In this document: in pieces, positions 1 to 6,796 of the stretch | Layout of the letters: every line of letters starts with the position of its first letter | Numbering within the stretch: the first letter of the stretch is position 1 | Source: CAXQRU01 sp964226685 | Lineage (GTDB): Bacteria > Pseudomonadota > Gammaproteobacteria > Pseudomonadales > Cellvibrionaceae | Length of the DNA stretch: 13,247 nt | NCBI GenBank assembly: GCA_964226685.1 | Contig: CAXQRU010000060.1 | Span: forward strand, 1-13,247 | Reading direction: 5' to 3' | The notes under the pieces: model-generated | What the model saw: the letters and a program-made list of their open reading frames with translations, nothing else | Told to the model about the DNA's origin: nothing | Database searches by the model: none | Position numbers and translations under genes: made by a program

Positions 1-52
1 GAGATCTACACCAGCTTATACACTCTTTCCCTACACGACGCTCTTCCGATCT
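1..52 (+). other. Illumina P5 sequencing adapter (artefact)
   Basis: This stretch reads as the 3' part of the Illumina P5 adapter: GAGATCTACAC at 1-11, an 8-base index CAGCTTAT at 12-19, then the TruSeq read-1 primer ending in GCTCTTCCGATCT at 52. It is not genomic. The real insert begins at 53, where the interrupted fliO reading frame starts to make sense. The reverse complement of the same adapter, with the same index, closes the window at the other end. Confidence 0.98.
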
Positions 53-280
53 GGTTAAGGCTAGTGTATGAGTAACTTTTAGAGCTGAATTTGAAAAGTT
101 TTTAATCCCAATTTTCTTTGAAATCCATACTAATAAATATATGACTACCAAGACAAATATTAGACCCAAAAACATTGATAATGCTGACTGAGAGTGTTTT
201 GGTACGGTTTCATTTGTTTGAAATGAAAATGACATCATAGACCAGGAAACCAATAGCAAACAAAACACTCTTTTTAGCAT
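53..280 (-). CDS. fliO: FliO, flagellar export-apparatus assembly protein (5' part only)
   Basis: FliO is a small membrane protein that helps assemble the FliPQR export gate of the flagellar type III secretion system. Only the first 76 codons are present; the frame then runs into adapter sequence. The start MLKRVFCLLL looks like a short signal peptide. A linker follows, then one strong membrane helix at about residues 34-54 (LSMFLGLIFVLVVIYLLVWI) ending in a basic KKIG, which is the usual FliO layout. The start ATG at 280 lies 5 nt after the fliN stop, and a GGGGTG ribosome site overlaps that stop, so it is cotranscribed with and probably translationally coupled to fliN. FliO is poorly conserved, so the identification rests on topology plus position after fliN. 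Genes fliP, fliQ, fliR and flhB would be expected next but are outside the window. Confidence 0.85.
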
Positions 281-285
281 ATCAA

Positions 286-795
286 TCACCCCAGTTTTTT
301 TATTCGTTCAGAAGGACTAATAACATCTGTCATTCGAATACCAAACTTTTCATTCACCACCACCACTTCACCGTGGGCAATGAGCGTACCATTAACCAAT
401 ACATCTAACGGCTCTCCCGCCAATCTATCGAGTTCTATTACAGATCCTTGATTTAACTGCAATAGATTTCTAATACTAATTGATGTACAGCCAACTTCCA
501 TCGATATGGTCACAGGAATGTCAAGAATAACTTCTAAATCAGGATTATTATTCACAACATGCTTCGTTTCTTCAAACTCTTGTAAACTCACCTTGCCAGC
601 CGATTCAGATTCGGCCTGTTCTTCCATTGCAGCCGCCCAATCATCTTCACCACCAGCACCCTGTTCTTCCATAGCCGCAGCCCAGTCATCTTCCGCATCA
701 CCCTGCTCTTTCATAGCGTTAGCCCATTCATCGGCCATTGCTTGCTGGTCTTCACCTTCTTTTGAAGGATCATTTGGATCATTATCATCACTCAT
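286..795 (-). CDS. fliN: FliN, flagellar motor switch protein with triplicated N-terminal motif
   Basis: FliN forms the lower part of the cytoplasmic C-ring, takes part in direction switching, and docks the FliH-FliI export complex. The C-terminal SpoA domain is clear at about residues 88-165 (LDIPVTISMEVG, then GSVIELDRLAGEPLDVLVNG and VNEKFGIRMTDV). The first 65 residues are acidic and hold three tandem copies of a [DE][DE]WA.AM[EK]EQ motif at residues 22-31, 36-45 and 51-60, with tryptophans at 24, 38 and 53. At 169 aa it is longer than E. coli FliN (137 aa). I chose the ATG at 795, not the one 15 nt upstream, because GGAGG lies 8 nt before it and the upstream ATG has no ribosome site. The start overlaps the fliM stop by 8 nt, implying coupled translation. 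Confidence 0.96.
   Translation of the reverse strand: MSDDNDPNDPSKEGEDQQAMADEWANAMKEQGDAEDDWAAAMEEQGAGGEDDWAAAMEEQAESESAGKVSLQEFEETKHVVNNNPDLEVILDIPVTISMEVGCTSISIRNLLQLNQGSVIELDRLAGEPLDVLVNGTLIAHGEVVVVNEKFGIRMTDVISPSERIKKLG
616..735 (-). repeat. Three tandem in-frame repeats inside fliN
   Basis: Three 33-nt blocks at 616-648, 661-693 and 703-735 encode the repeated acidic tryptophan motif of FliN. They are spaced 45 and 42 nt apart, so the frame is kept. The two copies nearest the SpoA domain (616-648 and 661-693) are very similar in DNA and identical over DDWAAAMEEQ. The third copy (703-735), nearest the N-terminus, has diverged to DEWANAMKEQ and is probably the ancestral one, because DEWA.A.. 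is the form I recall near the start of FliN in related bacteria. This pattern suggests stepwise duplication. Confidence 0.9.
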
Positions 796-1810
796 CTTTT
801 TGGCCTCCATTATTTAACAGGCTTGCTATAGGAGATAGGTTTTGTAATTTTGGTTTTTCAACCAAACTCGTTAGTTTTAATGCCATCTTTCCTCTAGATT
901 GACCAATAGAAGCATTATAAATTGCAACACCATTGGCCGTCATAATGTGGGTTTCGCTCAATTCTATTGGTATAATGTCACCCTCTTTAAGGGCAACCAA
1001 ATCCCGTAAATGAATCACTGTTTTGCCAATGCTACAATTTAATAAAACTTCAGCATTCATTATGTCCTCTTTTAATGATTTACCCCAGCGATCGTCTTTA
1101 TCATCAGTATCACTTTGTAAACCAGCATCTAGCATTTCTCTAATAGGTTCTATCATCGAATACGGTATAGTGATATGAAGCTCACCACCACCGCCGTCAA
1201 GTTCGATATGAAAACTGCTCACCACAACTACTTCACTTGGACTAACGATGTTAGCCATAGATGGGTTCACCTCTGAATTGACATGCTCAAATTCAATGGG
1301 TAGCACCGCCTTCCAAGCCTCTTTTAGATCAGTAAAGGCTTGATCAAGTACCATTTTAACTACTCTAAGCTCTGTGGGAGTGAATTCTCTTCCCTCAATT
1401 TTTGCGTGTCTGCCATCACCACCAAAAAAATTATCCACCAATTTGAACACTAATTTTGCATCCAATATTATTAATGCCGTTCCTCGAAGTGGCCTAAACT
1501 TGACCATATTCAAACTGGTAGGAACATAGAGAGTATGGACATATTCACCAAATTTTTGTATTTGAATACCGCCTACCGATACATCTGCGGTCCTTCGCAA
1601 TAAATTAAACATACTAATTCGTGTATATCGTGCAAAACGTTCATTGATCATTTCTAGCGTAGGCATCCGCCCACGTACAATTCGATCCTGCGTTGTTAAA
1701 TCATAAGCTCGCGCTTCGCCATAATTCTCATCTCCATCGGTATCGACATCACCATCGTCAACGCCATGAAGTAACGCATCAATTTCGTCTTGTGACAATA
1801 AATCTTGCAT
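788..1810 (-). CDS. fliM: FliM, flagellar motor switch protein
   Basis: FliM is the C-ring protein that binds phosphorylated CheY and passes the switch signal to FliG. The 340-aa length is normal. The N-terminal CheY-binding peptide is intact at residues 4-14 (LLSQDEIDALL), followed by an acidic linker. The CheC-like middle domain spans about 40-230 and shows family signatures IQIQKFGEYVHTLY and GGDGRHAKIEGREFTPTE. A SpoA domain that pairs with FliN lies at about 250-325. The start ATG at 1810 directly opens the CheY-binding peptide; an AGAGG sequence sits 11 nt upstream, a little further than ideal. It begins 28 nt after fliL and overlaps fliN by 8 nt. Expression is probably from the promoter before fliL. 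Confidence 0.98.
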   Translation of the reverse strand: MQDLLSQDEIDALLHGVDDGDVDTDGDENYGEARAYDLTTQDRIVRGRMPTLEMINERFARYTRISMFNLLRRTADVSVGGIQIQKFGEYVHTLYVPTSLNMVKFRPLRGTALIILDAKLVFKLVDNFFGGDGRHAKIEGREFTPTELRVVKMVLDQAFTDLKEAWKAVLPIEFEHVNSEVNPSMANIVSPSEVVVVSSFHIELDGGGGELHITIPYSMIEPIREMLDAGLQSDTDDKDDRWGKSLKEDIMNAEVLLNCSIGKTVIHLRDLVALKEGDIIPIELSETHIMTANGVAIYNASIGQSRGKMALKLTSLVEKPKLQNLSPIASLLNNGGQKDE

Positions 1811-1838
1811 AAACGATCAAACCTCTAGCAGAATGACT

Positions 1839-2375
1839 TTACTGCATCACAAAATTAGTAAACAGTATTTGCTCTATACCTTTTTTACCGATTTCTCTTT
1901 CCAATATTTTTTGAAGTTCCAGTAATGCAGCTTGGAGTAATAGTTCTTTACCTTCATCCGTTTGAAGGTCCTCATACACCTGACCACCAAATAATAAAAC
2001 CAAGCTATTTCTAATCATTGGCATATGTTGTTCAATCGCTTGAATGACATCATCTTCTCTAGCCATCAAGGTCAACTCCGCTTGTAAAAACCGCTGTTTT
2101 CCTTTTGACTGAAAGTTGACAATAATTGCTGGTTTAAGAGGAAAATAGATTGCAGGTGGTTTTTCTTCCGCTGCACCTTTATTTTTACCAGGCTCCCCTT
2201 CTACCATCTCTTTTTCATTCTCACCATCACCACCAGACAACAATTTGATGACCAATAACGTTCCGCCAATCGACACAGCCATAAGGATCACAACCACCAA
2301 AAGAATTTTCAGTGGCTTTTTATTACTGGCTTTTTTGGTTTTCTCTCCAGAATCATTGTCGTCATCTTCAGCCAT
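1839..2375 (-). CDS. fliL: FliL, flagellar basal-body-associated stator-supporting protein
   Basis: FliL is a single-pass inner-membrane protein that surrounds the stator units next to the MS ring and supports motor torque. The 178-aa product has a charged cytoplasmic N-terminus, one membrane helix at about residues 21-44 (LKILLVVVILMAVSIGGTLL), an acidic periplasmic linker, and the FliL domain beginning near YFPLKPAIIVNF and ending FTNFVMQ. I chose the ATG at 2375. The in-frame GTG nine bases upstream is part of its ribosome-binding site (AGGTG, 6 nt before the ATG). It is the first gene of a unit fliL-M-N-O with its own sigma-54 promoter 50-65 nt upstream. Confidence 0.97.
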   Translation of the reverse strand: MAEDDDNDSGEKTKKASNKKPLKILLVVVILMAVSIGGTLLVIKLLSGGDGENEKEMVEGEPGKNKGAAEEKPPAIYFPLKPAIIVNFQSKGKQRFLQAELTLMAREDDVIQAIEQHMPMIRNSLVLLFGGQVYEDLQTDEGKELLLQAALLELQKILEREIGKKGIEQILFTNFVMQ

Positions 2376-2424
2376 AGGCGGCACCTGTCAAAATGTTGTC
2401 AATTGAATTAGATATGAATAAAAA

Positions 2425-2440
2425 TGCAAAAGATATGCCA
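2425..2440 (-). promoter_or_regulatory. Sigma-54 promoter for fliLMNO
   Basis: The minus strand reads TGGCATATCTTTTGCA, which keeps the invariant GG and GC at the required 10-nt spacing and matches the TGGCAC-N5-TTGCW consensus well. Transcription would start near 2414, giving a leader of about 39 nt before the fliL ATG. In P. aeruginosa the equivalent fliL operon is RpoN- and FleQ-dependent. That the activator here is FlrA/FleQ is inference. Confidence 0.85.
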
Positions 2441-2474
2441 CGAAATTGGCTTTTATGAGGGAGGACAAACTGAA

Positions 2475-2502
2475 GCTCTAGTTAGTCAGGGCTAACTAGA
2501 GC
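2475..2502 (-). terminator. Stem-loop between fliK and fliL
   Basis: A perfect 11-bp inverted repeat (GCTCTAGTTAG at 2475-2485, CTAACTAGAGC at 2492-2502) encloses a 6-nt loop, 17 nt past the fliK stop and upstream of the fliL promoter. It is well placed to end or stabilise the fliK transcript. No run of U follows it on the minus strand, so it is not a textbook intrinsic terminator; an mRNA 3'-end or processing hairpin is equally possible. Confidence 0.55.
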
Positions 2503-2519
2503 AAAATTTGGATAGGTTC

Positions 2520-4040
2520 CTATATATAGGCATCAACAATATGAGTTGAAATGGTTAGCTTTGTTTCACCAGAGTCCATTTCATCTAGCTCGCTATCGGC
2601 ATCATGACCACTATACCTATCGGCTTTAGGTGCATTCTTTTCTTGTTGATGTTGAGACTGATCAGAAACATCAACATCGATCAAATCCAAGCCACCTTGC
2701 TCAAATGATTCTCTTAACCTCAAAGCATTTTGATCCAAGGCTTCACGAACACTAGCATGAGCAACACTAAAACTGACGTGTGCCTGATCCTGATTCACTG
2801 TCACTTTAACATGTAACGGCCCTAACTCAGGTGGATCTAGGTGAATTTCCGCTTGCTTTATATCCTGAGAACTTAACCACATGACTTTTTCCGTTACAGC
2901 AGCCTGCCATTGTGGTTGTTGACTAAACGGAACCGTAACCTGCTCTGTTAAACGAGGCCCCTGGCTATTTTGCAACTGACTGTATTGACTGGGGTTTAAG
3001 GTTAATCTAGGTACTGATTTTTCTATATCCAATGAACTTTGAGTATTCTGCTCTACCACATCCACAGGGTTCGGCATTACGCCTGGTTTATTTATTAACT
3101 CCCCAGTCTGCTTAATGTCGATAGCTTTCGCATTGATGCTATTGGTGCTTTTTTCAATTTCATTCACTTGGGGAGTAAGCGCAGGAGACTGAACTATTTT
3201 TTTATGATCGCCCATAAGGTCAGGCTGTTCTGTAATGATAGAAGCAGTGTCATCTACCTGGCCTGCTTGCAGCACTGCAGACTTAATACCATTTGATACT
3301 ACCCCCATACTCTGCTGCGATACCTCAAAACCTGGAGTTGCTTTTTCTAAAGGCAACTCAAGCTCATTAAGGTTATTGGGTAACTCTAGGGTTTGGGGCA
3401 CTCCACTAGAAGATTGTGATTCAGCTAGAGAATGAAGCTCCTGACTGACACTGTTGGCTATCGCAGAAACCTCTGAGCTAGCATTCAACGAATTAACTGC
3501 AATTTCAGGCACAATACCAGCACTGGGCAAAGGAATAGAAGTTTGCTTCTGGTTTATATCGACCAAATTGGTACTGGCATCTAAGTTTGATTGTCCAATA
3601 AATTCTGCCTGCGCCGTCGTCCCAATAAAAGTACCATCTGCTGAAAGCTGACCAAAATGAATCGTTGAGGATAATTGATTCACAACCCCATCATCCACTA
3701 ATGCACCCATAATGGCATCCGTGGGCATTGTTTCCATATCAGAATCATCCAGATCAATGGAGCTGATCTCGATATTAATGGCTTGCATGATGGCCGTTGA
3801 CACTAACTGAGAGCCATCTGAATTTACTGGCCGAGCACTCATGGTGATCGTTGAAAATTCAGATTCAGATTCAAGCGATGTATTTGCCGATACGACTTTA
3901 GTATTGGCTTGACTTTCGGCTTGAGTCTCAAAAACAAGGGTAAAGGTACCATCATCCGTCTGCCCCGCAAGCGCGCTACCACTAGAGGTTTTAGCACTTG
4001 GACTTAAGAGAGTAATCGGAGAAGTCGTTTTATCTAACAT
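2520..4040 (-). CDS. fliK: FliK, flagellar hook-length control protein
   Basis: FliK is an exported ruler that stops hook growth and switches the export apparatus from hook to filament substrates. The first 370 or so residues are rich in Ser, Thr, Gln and Asn with no fold I can recognise, as usual for the ruler part. The conserved C-terminal hook domain lies at about 380-460, with the family core LDPPELGPLHVKV at 401-413 and LRESFEQGGLDLIDVDV after it. The tail (HQQEKNAPKADR onward) is charged and presumably flexible. At 506 aa it is longer than E. coli FliK (375 aa). I start it at the ATG at 4040, which has a strong AGGAG 5 nt upstream; an upstream TTG extension would run through the leader hairpin. 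It is separated from fliJ by 224 nt and has its own sigma-54 promoter. Confidence 0.95.
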   Translation of the reverse strand: MLDKTTSPITLLSPSAKTSSGSALAGQTDDGTFTLVFETQAESQANTKVVSANTSLESESEFSTITMSARPVNSDGSQLVSTAIMQAINIEISSIDLDDSDMETMPTDAIMGALVDDGVVNQLSSTIHFGQLSADGTFIGTTAQAEFIGQSNLDASTNLVDINQKQTSIPLPSAGIVPEIAVNSLNASSEVSAIANSVSQELHSLAESQSSSGVPQTLELPNNLNELELPLEKATPGFEVSQQSMGVVSNGIKSAVLQAGQVDDTASIITEQPDLMGDHKKIVQSPALTPQVNEIEKSTNSINAKAIDIKQTGELINKPGVMPNPVDVVEQNTQSSLDIEKSVPRLTLNPSQYSQLQNSQGPRLTEQVTVPFSQQPQWQAAVTEKVMWLSSQDIKQAEIHLDPPELGPLHVKVTVNQDQAHVSFSVAHASVREALDQNALRLRESFEQGGLDLIDVDVSDQSQHQQEKNAPKADRYSGHDADSELDEMDSGETKLTISTHIVDAYI

Positions 4041-4050
4041 AGAGGCTCCT

Positions 4051-4087
4051 AAAAAAAGCGGAAATGATTTGCCGCTTTTAAGCAAAT
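4051..4087 (-). terminator. Terminator-like hairpin in the fliK leader, with an alternative stem
   Basis: On the minus strand AAAAGCGG (4079-4054 region) pairs with CCGCTTTT around a 10-nt loop, and the 3' arm runs into seven T bases (4051-4057) directly before the AGGAG ribosome site of fliK. This has the shape of an intrinsic terminator. A second stem, ATTTGC with GCAAAT (4082-4087 with 4067-4072), uses the same bases, so the two hairpins exclude each other. The arrangement resembles an attenuator. It could alternatively just reduce readthrough from fliJ. Function is inferred from structure only. Confidence 0.5.
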
Positions 4088-4108
4088 AGTGGCTGACAAT
4101 ACTTGTTA

Positions 4109-4124
4109 AGCAAGTCGAATGCCA
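4109..4124 (-). promoter_or_regulatory. Sigma-54 promoter for fliK
   Basis: The minus strand reads TGGCATTCGACTTGCT, an excellent -24/-12 element with GG-N10-GC spacing. Transcription would start near 4098, leaving a leader of about 57 nt that contains the terminator-like hairpin. In P. aeruginosa fliK has its own RpoN promoter activated by FleR, the counterpart of the FlrC encoded in this window. The same control is likely here but not shown. Confidence 0.85.
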
Positions 4125-4127
4125 TTT

Positions 4128-4254
4128 TACCTACATGGATGTAGGTAATGAGCGAGAGCAGGAGCGGAAGCGTTACCTACATGGATGTAGGTAATGAGCG
4201 AGAGCAGGAGCGGAAGCGTTGCCTACATGGATGTAGGTAATGAGCGAGAGCGTT
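4128..4254. repeat. Three 46-bp palindrome-bearing tandem repeats upstream of fliK
   Basis: Copies lie at 4129-4174, 4175-4220 and 4221-4254 (the last is 12 nt short). Each begins with a near-perfect palindrome, TACCTACATGGATGTAGGTA (4128-4147, 4174-4193, 4220-4239), able to form an 8-bp stem with a 4-nt loop on either strand. A purine-rich block follows, in which AGC recurs every 6 nt (AGCGAG AGCAGG AGCGGA AGCGTT). The repeats are non-coding: the 46-nt period breaks any reading frame, and they fill most of the fliJ-fliK spacer. They end 4 nt short of the fliK sigma-54 promoter. They look like a dispersed extragenic palindromic element; there are no unique spacers, so this is not CRISPR. Confidence 0.93.
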
Positions 4255-4264
4255 GTGGAGACAG

Positions 4265-4702
4265 TTAATCGGACGTTCCAACACTGTATTTACGCGCCAC
4301 CATATCATCAATTTCCTTCTGTAGACGCTTTTCATCCATAGCCTCTAGCGCCAAATGTTTACGTCTAGCCAAATCCACTAAAAGATCCATTTTCTTTTGA
4401 TGTCGATACAATGCTTGCGCAATATTACCCACATGCTGACGAGCTAAATTAACTTTTTGCTCCTGAGTGGAGAGCAATTCACCCAATTTATGATAAAAAT
4501 CACGAAATCTCGATAACGATAACGCATCTTGATAGCCTAGCTGTGAATCTATACTCGCATTGTAATTTTCTTCGTACTTTTGTAACTGCTCAAATTGTTC
4601 GAGTTCATTTTGCAATGTCGCATTTGCTCTCTCATATTGCTGAGTGAGTTTTTGTTTCTCACGATCCAGCTTTTCAAAAAACAGCTTTAGCTGCCCCTTC
4701 AT
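4265..4702 (-). CDS. fliJ: FliJ, flagellar export chaperone / ATPase central stalk
   Basis: FliJ is a soluble coiled-coil protein that inserts into the FliI hexamer like the gamma stalk of F1-ATPase, contacts FlhA, and helps substrate delivery. The 145-aa product is almost entirely heptad-like and charged ([20 protein letters not shown] at the start; a second long helix with [20 protein letters not shown]), matching FliJ in length (147 aa in E. coli) and character. Sequence conservation in this family is weak, so position after fliI is an important part of the evidence. The ATG overlaps the fliI stop as ATGA, implying translational coupling. It is the last gene of the fliE-J block; the long repeat-bearing spacer follows. 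Confidence 0.93.
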   Translation of the reverse strand: MKGQLKLFFEKLDREKQKLTQQYERANATLQNELEQFEQLQKYEENYNASIDSQLGYQDALSLSRFRDFYHKLGELLSTQEQKVNLARQHVGNIAQALYRHQKKMDLLVDLARRKHLALEAMDEKRLQKEIDDMVARKYSVGTSD

Positions 4703-6060
4703 TCAGTCACCCTGGGTCCCGTTTGATAGGAAGCATTAATCAGTACCTCTAAAGCACGACAACTTTCCTGGTAATGATGGCTATCGGCTAAACCTTGTTG
4801 AATGAATTGCTGAAGTTTGGGAAACATGTCTAAAGCGATATCAATATCAGGATTACTGCCTTTGACATAAGCACCAATACTAATTAAATCATGATTGTGA
4901 TGGTAATCGGATAATAACTGCTTAAAACGCTGCATTCTTTTGATGTGTTCAGCATCAACAATATTTGGCATTGCCCGACTAATGGAAGCTTCGATATCGA
5001 TGGCTGGATAAATGCCTTTTTCCGCAATTTTTCGAGAGAGCACAATATGACCATCTAAAATGGCTCGCGCTGAATCGGCAACGGGATCTTGCAGATCGTC
5101 ACCCTCGGTCAACACCGTATAAAAAGCGGTAATGGAGCCTTTTCCCTCGGCACCATTACCCGCCCTTTCAACCAACTGAGGCAACTTGGCAAATACCGAA
5201 GGAGGATAACCCTTGGTTGCGGGTGGCTCCCCAATAGCTAAGGCAATCTCACGTTGCGCTTGAGCAAATCGAGTTAAAGAATCCATTAATAATAAAACGT
5301 CTTTACCTTGATCTCGATAATATTCAGCAATTTGGCTAGCTAATAAAGAAGCTCTCAAACGCATCAAGGGACTGTCATCTGCGGGCGAGGCCACCACCAC
5401 CGCTTTTTTTAAACCTTCCTCTCCCAAGCTGTGATCAATAAACTCTTTAACCTCTCGCCCACGCTCCCCCACTAAGCCAACGACCACCACATCCGCCGTT
5501 GTAAAGCGAGTCATCATTCCCAAAAGCACACTTTTACCCACGCCACTGCCAGCAAATAAGCCCATGCGCTGCCCTTTACCAACGGTTAATAAGCTATTAA
5601 CCGCTCGAATACCGACATCAAGAGGTTCCGAAATGGGTTTTCGATGCAAAGGATTAATTAATTTTCCCTCTGGAAGCTGTTGATCACCTCTTAATGGGCC
5701 TTTAGAGTCGAGTGGTTGACCCAAGCCATCAAGCACTCTACCCAACAAGCGTTTTGGATGAACACAAAGTTGGTGATCTTTTACGAGAGGAACAACCCGA
5801 GCACCAGGCTGTAAGCCGTCGACATTTTTAACGGGCATAAGATAAACTTTTTCTTCGCTAAAACCGACCACTTCCGCTTGTATGCGGCCTTTATCTGCCG
5901 TCACCACTTCACAATGACACCCAATAAAGGGCGCAATACCAACGGCTTCCATCGTCATACCAATCATACGAGTCAACCGACCCTCAACAACGGGAGCTGC
6001 CAAACTGGCCGGAGGAATTTGATATCGAGACAAACGGTCTGCTACAGATTCAATCGGCAT
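4699..6060 (-). CDS. fliI: FliI, flagellum-specific export ATPase
   Basis: FliI is the peripheral ATPase of the flagellar type III export apparatus, forming a hexamer with FliH as regulator and FliJ as stalk. The 453-aa length is standard. An F1-like beta-barrel domain covers about 25-100. The catalytic domain has a P-loop at 170-177 (AGSGVGKS), GERGREV at 198-204 with the catalytic glutamate region, and a Walker B strand at 254-260 (DVLLLMD) followed by [33 protein letters not shown], a hallmark of this ATPase family, lies at 284-301. All key residues look intact. The ATG at 6060 overlaps the end of fliH by 11 nt and lacks a strong ribosome site, so translation is probably coupled to fliH. 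Confidence 0.99.
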   Translation of the reverse strand: MPIESVADRLSRYQIPPASLAAPVVEGRLTRMIGMTMEAVGIAPFIGCHCEVVTADKGRIQAEVVGFSEEKVYLMPVKNVDGLQPGARVVPLVKDHQLCVHPKRLLGRVLDGLGQPLDSKGPLRGDQQLPEGKLINPLHRKPISEPLDVGIRAVNSLLTVGKGQRMGLFAGSGVGKSVLLGMMTRFTTADVVVVGLVGERGREVKEFIDHSLGEEGLKKAVVVASPADDSPLMRLRASLLASQIAEYYRDQGKDVLLLMDSLTRFAQAQREIALAIGEPPATKGYPPSVFAKLPQLVERAGNGAEGKGSITAFYTVLTEGDDLQDPVADSARAILDGHIVLSRKIAEKGIYPAIDIEASISRAMPNIVDAEHIKRMQRFKQLLSDYHHNHDLISIGAYVKGSNPDIDIALDMFPKLQQFIQQGLADSHHYQESCRALEVLINASYQTGPRVTE

Positions 6061-6796
6061 CTATCGCACCATCGGAAGCCGGCTTTGGTTGGTTTAAAAA
6101 TTCTTGGATGATAATATCTAATTTGGTTTCAAGCGTATTATCGATACTGGTATCATTACTCACAAGGCGGCAACCACCTGGAATCAGTTCATCATCGTCA
6201 ATAATTTGGTAATCATAATCATCGAGAAGTCGGCTGTCTTTTAGCATTTGATGATCACAGCTATTAAGATACAGCGTTAAATGCTTGGTCATATGAGGTA
6301 ATGCGAGTAAGCATTGTTTTACAGTTTTAACAATCACCGATGAGTCAGTCTTCATTTCAATATCAACGATTGATCTCACTAACTGTACAACCATCACTAA
6401 TATCGTTTTTTCTAATTTTTCTTGCTCGCCTTTTAAAGGAATCATCAACGCTTGAATCAAATTATCCAGCCGCTTAAGTTTTTCATCGATTTCACCCTGT
6501 CCTGCCAACAAGCCTTCCTTTTTCCCCACGTCATAGCCAGTTTGCTTACCTTCTTGATAACCAGACTGAAAACCCTCTTTATGCGCTTCTTCGGTAATAC
6601 TCTGCAACTGCTCTGCACTAACGAGTTCAGTAATATCTTGCTCTAAAGATTCAATTTCCACATCCTCTTCTATCTCAACGACTTCTTCCTCTTCAACTGG
6701 ATCGGGTTTCGAGCAATCAATGGTATTTGGAGAGGAAACCTCTGGAAAGGTCCAGCTTTTGTAACTACCGGGATTAACATCATTACCCTCTTTCAT
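6050..6796 (-). CDS. fliH: FliH, regulator/stator of the flagellar export ATPase
   Basis: FliH dimers bind FliI, hold it inactive, and tether it to FliN and FlhA. The 248-aa protein has an N-terminal aromatic pair Y12-K-S-W15, in the spacing of the FliN/FlhA-docking tryptophans W7 and W10 of E. coli FliH. A very acidic stretch (about 34-50) follows, then an unbroken GxxxG series with glycine at 75, 79, 83, 87, 91, 95 and 99, and finally a FliH/V-ATPase E-like C-terminal domain that binds FliI. Glycine series of this kind are typical of FliH dimer helices. The ATG at 6796 shares one base with the fliG stop (TGATG), which favours reinitiation; a TTG one codon earlier is less likely. Confidence 0.96.
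   Translation of the reverse strand: MKEGNDVNPGSYKSWTFPEVSSPNTIDCSKPDPVEEEEVVEIEEDVEIESLEQDITELVSAEQLQSITEEAHKEGFQSGYQEGKQTGYDVGKKEGLLAGQGEIDEKLKRLDNLIQALMIPLKGEQEKLEKTILVMVVQLVRSIVDIEMKTDSSVIVKTVKQCLLALPHMTKHLTLYLNSCDHQMLKDSRLLDDYDYQIIDDDELIPGGCRLVSNDTSIDNTLETKLDIIIQEFLNQPKPASDGAIDAD

Noticed and set aside
53..280. fliO as a naturally truncated pseudogene
   Set aside because: The frame is open to the last genomic base; the truncation is caused by the adapter at the contig end.
506..817. Plus-strand frames opposite fliN, fliK, fliF, fliE and flrC
   Set aside because: They are short, have no ribosome sites, resemble no protein family, and lie opposite strongly conserved genes; they follow from the base composition of the real genes.
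2376..2384. GTG start for fliL adding three residues
   Set aside because: The GTG is part of the AGGTG ribosome site of the ATG at 2375.
4041..4085. TTG start extending FliK by 15 residues
   Set aside because: The extension translates the leader hairpin and ribosome site, and the ATG at 4040 has a strong AGGAG at good spacing.
4128..4254. CRISPR array
   Set aside because: The units are tandem with no unique spacers between them, only three copies exist, and no cas gene is near.
4086..4264. Small coding frame through the repeats
   Set aside because: The 46-nt period shifts the frame at each copy, there is no ribosome site leading into a sustained frame, and the block sits between fliJ and the fliK promoter as spacer DNA.
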